Part shown: in pieces, positions 60,777 to 64,000 of the stretch
Numbering within the stretch: the first letter of the stretch is position 1
Layout: each line of letters starts with the position of its first letter
Assembly (NCBI RefSeq): GCF_000154225.1
Contig: NZ_DS264586.1
Location: 1,952,527-2,016,526, forward strand
Source of the DNA: Schaalia dentiphila ATCC 17982
GTDB taxonomy: Bacteria > Actinomycetota > Actinomycetes > Actinomycetales > Actinomycetaceae
DNA length: 64,000 nt
Direction: 5' to 3'
Position numbers and translations under genes: made by a program
The notes under the pieces: generated by a model
What the model was told of the DNA's origin: nothing
Databases searched by the model: none
What the model saw: only the letters and a program-made list of their open reading frames with translations

Positions 60777-62036
60777 TCAGGCGCTGCGCTTGCCTTCCGA
60801 GGAGGGCTCCGGGTAGAGCTCGGCGGGGCCCACGCCCTCAACCAGGTCGCGGGTGACAACCACGCGTGCGACGTCGTCGCGGCTGGGCAGGTCGAACATG
60901 AGATCCGACAGGGTCTGCTCCATGATCGACGACAGGCCACGGGCACCCGTCTTTCGCTCGTTCGCGCGAGCGGCGATCGCAAGGAGTGCCTCGTGCGTGA
61001 ACTCCAGCTCCATGTTGTCCAGCTCGAAGAGGTGCTGGTACTGGCGCACGAGCGAGTTCGACGGCTCGGTGAGGACACGGACGAGGTCCTCCTCCGTCAG
61101 CTCCTTGGTGGAGGTCAAGATGGGGAGTCGGCCGATGAACTCCGGGATCATGCCGAACTTGTGCAGATCCTCGGCGGAGACGGCCTCGTAGAGGTCACCC
61201 ATCTCGGAGGTGCTCTTCAGCTCCGAACCGAAGCCCGTCGACCGGCGGCCCAGGCGGGCCTTCACGATGTCCTCGATGCCCGCGAACGCACCGGCCGCAA
61301 TAAAGAGGATGCCGGAGGTGTCGATCTCGAGGAACTGCTGGTGGGGGTGCTTGCGTCCGCCCGTGGGGGGAACGGAGGCAACCGTGCCCTCGATGATCTT
61401 CAGGAGGGCCTGCTGGACGCCCTCACCCGACACGTCGCGGGTGATCGAGGCGTTCTCAGCCTTCCGGCCGATCTTGTCGATCTCGTCGACGTAGATGATG
61501 CCCTTCTCGGCCTTCTTGATATCGCCGTCGGCCTCCTGGATGAGGCGCAGGAGGATGTTCTCCACGTCCTCGCCCACGTAGCCGGCCTCAGTCAGAGCGG
61601 TCGCATCCACGATCGCGAAAGGCACGTCAAGGAGGCGGGCCAGGCATCGCGCCAGGTGGGTCTTGCCCGTGCCCGTGGGGCCCAGCAGCAGGATGTTGGA
61701 CTTGGTACCCAGCATGTCCTCAGCATTACCGGCCTCGCGCGAGCGCACGCGCTTGTAGTGGTTATACACGGCCACCGACAGGGCGCGCTTGGCACGGTCC
61801 TGACCGATCACCCACGTGTTCAGGAATTCGTTGATTTCGCGCGGCTTAGGCAGCGGAGTCGCCGAGGAGGAGGACTGCTGAGCACCCAGCTCCTCTTCGA
61901 TGATCTCGTTACACAGCTCAATGCACTCGTCGCAGATGTACGCGCCGGAGCCGCCGATGAGCTTACGCACTTGCTTCTGGCTCTTCCCGCAGAAAGAGCA
62001 CTTGAGCAGTTCCGCGCCATCAGTCAGACGAGCCAC
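60777..62036 (-). CDS. clpX: ATP-dependent Clp protease ATPase subunit ClpX
   Basis: Unfoldase that feeds substrates to ClpP. 419 residues from the GTG at 62034-62036, which has a full TTGGAGGTCTC just before it. The zinc-binding N-domain is [20 protein letters not shown] then CDECIELC. Walker A is [10 protein letters not shown], Walker [12 protein letters not shown], and sensor region [15 protein letters not shown]. The ClpP-binding loop reads STGFGSEL, where most ClpX have IGF, so one residue of that tripeptide differs. Separate from clpP2 by 236 bases that include a terminator. Confidence 0.96.
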   Translation of the reverse strand: MARLTDGAELLKCSFCGKSQKQVRKLIGGSGAYICDECIELCNEIIEEELGAQQSSSSATPLPKPREINEFLNTWVIGQDRAKRALSVAVYNHYKRVRSREAGNAEDMLGTKSNILLLGPTGTGKTHLARCLARLLDVPFAIVDATALTEAGYVGEDVENILLRLIQEADGDIKKAEKGIIYVDEIDKIGRKAENASITRDVSGEGVQQALLKIIEGTVASVPPTGGRKHPHQQFLEIDTSGILFIAAGAFAGIEDIVKARLGRRSTGFGSELKSTSEMGDLYEAVSAEDLHKFGMIPEFIGRLPILTSTKELTEEDLVRVLTEPSNSLVRQYQHLFELDNMELEFTHEALLAIAARANERKTGARGLSSIMEQTLSDLMFDLPSRDDVARVVVTRDLVEGVGPAELYPEPSSEGKRSA

Positions 62037-62206
62037 GAGACCTCCAAGGTGTTGAACGTTTTGCCGTTCGATCGGATACGCTTTCGCACTTGCTAGCAAA
62101 CAACGTAGTGCACGCGGGGCAGTTTTCCGCTTAGCCACGCCTATTGTTATGAAAAGTTCACCCTCAGCCGAGCGCCGACACTGACCCGCTCAACGAGAGA
62201 GACAGC

Positions 62207-62259
62207 GACGAGGCCGTGGCACCCACCGCACACGCGCGCGGGGAAACCACGACCTCGTC
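62207..62259 (-). terminator. clpP2 terminator with variant word
   Basis: GACGAGGCCGTGG (62207-62219) pairs with CCACGACCTCGTC (62247-62259), one mismatch, just after the clpP2 stop on the minus strand. Carries the ACGAGGCCGTGG variant. Confidence 0.7.
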
Positions 62260-62272
62260 AATGAAGACAGCG

Positions 62273-62917
62273 TCACAGAGCCTTGCGGGACTCCAGCACC
62301 TGGTCGATCAGGCCGTACTCGGCGGCCTGCGGGGCGGTGAGGATCTTGTCGCGCTCGATGTCGCGGCGCACCTGCTCCACCGGCTTGCCCGAGTGCTTCG
62401 AGATGGTGTCCTCGAGCCACGCGCGCATGCGGTCGATCTCGTCGGCGACGATCTGGATGTCCGAGGCCTGCCCCTGCATACCCTCCATCGCCGGCTGGTG
62501 GATGAGGACGCGGGCGTTGGGCAGCGCCAGACGCTTACCGGGCGAACCTGCGGCCAGCAGCACGGCGGCAGCCGAGGCGGCCTGGCCGAGGCACACCGTC
62601 TGGATCTGCGGCTTGATGTACTGCATCGTGTCGTAGATGGCGGTCAGCGCCGTGAAGGAGCCGCCGGGCGAATTGATGTACATGGTGATCAGCGAATCGG
62701 GATCCTGGGACTCCAGGACCAGCAGCTGCGCCATGACGTCATCCGCGCTGGCGTCATCCACCTGAACGCCCAGGAACACGATGCGGTCTTCGAAGAGCTT
62801 CGTGTAGGGGTTCTGACGGCGGAAACCGTAGGCCGTGCGCTCCTCGAAGTCGGGCAGCACGTAGCGGGCCTGGGGCATCTGGCGGGCGACCGCCTCAAAG
62901 TAGGGCTGGATGCTCAT
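62273..62917 (-). CDS. clpP2: ATP-dependent Clp protease proteolytic subunit 2
   Basis: Serine peptidase of the Clp complex. 214 residues, the same length as mycobacterial ClpP2. Catalytic serine in [14 protein letters not shown], histidine in [12 protein letters not shown], and an aspartate in the C-terminal part. [20 protein letters not shown] is the family handle region. ATG overlaps the clpP1 stop by one base (TGATG), as needed for equal expression of two different rings. ClpX is the expected partner. Confidence 0.96.
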   Translation of the reverse strand: MSIQPYFEAVARQMPQARYVLPDFEERTAYGFRRQNPYTKLFEDRIVFLGVQVDDASADDVMAQLLVLESQDPDSLITMYINSPGGSFTALTAIYDTMQYIKPQIQTVCLGQAASAAAVLLAAGSPGKRLALPNARVLIHQPAMEGMQGQASDIQIVADEIDRMRAWLEDTISKHSGKPVEQVRRDIERDKILTAPQAAEYGLIDQVLESRKAL

Positions 62918-63528
62918 CAGTTCTCTCCTCGCGTTCCGATCTCCTGCGGGCTGTCGATCACGCGGTCGACGAAGCCGTACTCGAGGGCTTCCTGCGCAGT
63001 GAACCAGTGGTCACGATCGCCGTCGGCCTCGACCTGCTCGACGGTCTTGCCCGTGCGAGACGCGGTGATGGCAGCGAGTTCCTTCTTCATGCCCAGGATC
63101 AGGTCCGCGTTGATGCGGATCTCGGTCGCGGAACCGCCCGCACCGCCCAGGGGCTGGTGCAGCAGCACGCGGGTGTGGGGGGTGATGTAGCGCTTGCCGG
63201 GGGCTCCCGCGGTAAGCAGGAACTGGCCCATCGACGCGGCCATGCCCATGCCGACCGTGACGACGTCGGGCTTGATGTACTGCATCGTGTCGTAGATGGC
63301 CATGCCGGCCGTCACCGAGCCGCCGGGCGAGTTGATGTACAGGTAGATGTCGCGGTCCGGGTCCTCGGCCGCGAGGAGCAGCAGCTGCGCGCAGATCACG
63401 TTCGCATTCTCGTCGCGGACCTCGCCGCCCAGCCAAATGATGCGTTCCTTGAGCAGGCGCTGGTAGACCGAGTCGCCCAGTCCCAGCTGCGAGCCTTCGC
63501 CAGCAGCACCGGTGTTGTGCACGCTCAC
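62917..63528 (-). CDS. clpP1: ATP-dependent Clp protease proteolytic subunit 1
   Basis: 203 residues from the GTG at 63526-63528, placed by the strong GAGGAGGTACGC upstream. A longer open frame runs into the tandem repeat region but is not plausible protein. Catalytic serine in [16 protein letters not shown] and histidine in [31 protein letters not shown] is conserved. In actinobacteria ClpP1 and ClpP2 form a mixed 14-mer, so both genes are expected to be needed. Confidence 0.96.
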   Translation of the reverse strand: MSVHNTGAAGEGSQLGLGDSVYQRLLKERIIWLGGEVRDENANVICAQLLLLAAEDPDRDIYLYINSPGGSVTAGMAIYDTMQYIKPDVVTVGMGMAASMGQFLLTAGAPGKRYITPHTRVLLHQPLGGAGGSATEIRINADLILGMKKELAAITASRTGKTVEQVEADGDRDHWFTAQEALEYGFVDRVIDSPQEIGTRGEN

Positions 63529-63631
63529 GCGTACCTCCTCGTCTGTTCGCGGGCCCCGTCGGCCCATTGGTGTCAACCGTACCCGCAGCGCGCCCGCTCG
63601 TGCGCGCGCCGGGCCGTCGTTTCGCTGTCGG

Positions 63632-63722
63632 CACATGCACTGAGCACATGCGCTCGACACATGCACTGAGCACATGCGCTCGACACATGCACTGAGCACA
63701 TGCGCTCGACACATGCACTGAG
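63632..63722. repeat. 26-bp tandem repeat, 3.5 copies, upstream of clpP1
   Basis: Full units at 63632-63657, 63658-63683 and 63684-63709 and a half unit at 63710-63722. Each is two related 13-mers, CACATGCACTGAG followed by CACATGCGCTCGA, so the array is seven half-units in helical-scale spacing. Copies are identical. It lies about 100 bases before the clpP1 start, between tig and clpP1. Neither strand gives a convincing protein across it. Confidence 0.9.
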
Positions 63723-63787
63723 GGGGCGAGGCTCGCGCCCCACCCCCTCAGCCCACGAGTTAGTCACTCGTCAGCGGGTATACCCGC
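63721..63787 (-). terminator. Hairpins after tig
   Basis: AGGGGG (63721-63726) with CCCCCT, alternative GGGGCG / CGCCCC inside it, and a separate palindrome GCGGGTATACCCGC (63774-63787) immediately after the tig stop. Together a plausible terminator separating tig from clpP1. Confidence 0.45.
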
Positions 63788-63793
63788 CGCGGT

Positions 63794-64000
63794 TCACTCC
63801 TGCTCGTCAGCGACCTCGGTGATGATCTCCGCGCCCTCTTCGGTGGCGGGATCGGTGCCGAAGAACTTGCTCAGGTCGACGTCGGCGCCGTTGGCATCCT
63901 TGACGGTAACGACCTTCAGGGCCTCAATGAGGGCCTTGGAGCGACCCAGGTCGGCCACAACGTTGGCCATCTGCTGGGAGGAGGAGAACAGCTGGTTGAT
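63794..64000 (-). CDS. tig: Trigger factor, C-terminal end (runs off the window)
   Basis: Read by hand on the minus strand: 68 codons ending in a TGA at 63794-63796. Contains SQQMANVVADLGRSKALIEA then LKVVTVKDANGADVDLSKFF, typical of the trigger factor C-terminal helical arm in actinobacteria, followed by an acidic tail ending ADEQE. Position directly upstream of clpP1-clpP2 is standard. A ribosome-bound chaperone; only its last part is present. Confidence 0.85.
   Translation of the reverse strand: MNQLFSSSQQMANVVADLGRSKALIEALKVVTVKDANGADVDLSKFFGTDPATEEGAEIITEVADEQE

Noticed and set aside
63529..63714. N-terminal extension of clpP1 through the tandem repeat (Cys/His-rich)
   Set aside because: The extension is only the translated repeat, and a strong ribosome-binding site sits before the GTG at 63526-63528.
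63632..63722. CRISPR array
   Set aside because: Units are directly abutting 26-mers with no unique spacers, and no cas genes are present.

Overview
The window is high-GC, gene-dense chromosomal DNA with the gene content of an actinobacterium: HemW/LepA/HrcA/DnaJ order, paired clpP genes with clpX and tig, a SatD/DUF3307-like pair and a DUF3097 gene. A pyruvate formate-lyase locus, a lactose module and an oligopeptide importer suggest a facultatively anaerobic, host-associated Actinomyces/Schaalia-type organism. That placement is inference from gene content; there is no rRNA gene here. I see no tRNA, rRNA, CRISPR array, insertion sequence or complete prophage.

Layout. 1-1.7 kb: threonine branch (thrB partial, hom) on the minus strand. 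1.9-5.4 kb: pyruvate formate-lyase locus on the plus strand, in which the catalytic subunit and the glycyl-radical domain are two separate genes, followed by the activase. 5.5-10.2 kb: a three-gene overlapping set (class I amidotransferase, O-acetyltransferase, peptide deformylase), then a purine deaminase and aminopeptidase C. 10.3-11.2 kb: galM. 11.2-14.3 kb: hrcA-dnaJ-rsmE behind a CIRCE operator. 14.4-16.8 kb: DUF3097, a DUF3307-like membrane protein and a SatD-like protein whose N-terminus looks like a class III nucleotide cyclase. 17.1-21.2 kb: lepA-trmB-hemW. 21.3-23.6 kb: a TPR protein, a PemK/MazF-family protein behind two DnaA-box-like sites, and rpsT. 23.8-27.5 kb: a heterodimeric ABC exporter. 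27.5-30.9 kb: comEA-comEC-holA. 31-33 kb: a HerA-like ATPase with tandem coiled-coil repeats. 33-35.5 kb: proC and a Na+/H+ antiporter-family gene. 35.6-41.6 kb: an oligopeptide ABC importer operon ending in a C39-like cysteine peptidase. 41.8-46.1 kb: an M20 hydrolase divergent from valS. 46.1-48.4 kb: a lower-GC accessory patch with gene remnants, an orphan gene and a DUF1801 gene. 48.5-50.4 kb: a long-chain acyl-CoA ligase. 50.5-54 kb: a MacAB-like efflux operon led by a four-cysteine lipoprotein. 54.4-60.2 kb: GPH symporter, beta-galactosidase and LacI regulator, bounded by a diverged direct repeat. 60.4-64 kb: chorismate mutase, clpX, clpP2, clpP1 and the 3' end of tig.

Main unexplained structure. 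The 12-mer ACGAGGCCGGGG occurs 12 times by my reading, six per strand, as inverted pairs forming intergenic hairpins and also singly inside genes. This resembles the behaviour of DNA-uptake words, and competence genes lie in the same window. Other points of interest are the split pyruvate formate-lyase, the cyclase-like SatD plus membrane-partner pair, the C39 peptidase inside a peptide importer operon, the repeats around the lac module and a 26-bp tandem repeat beside clpP1.
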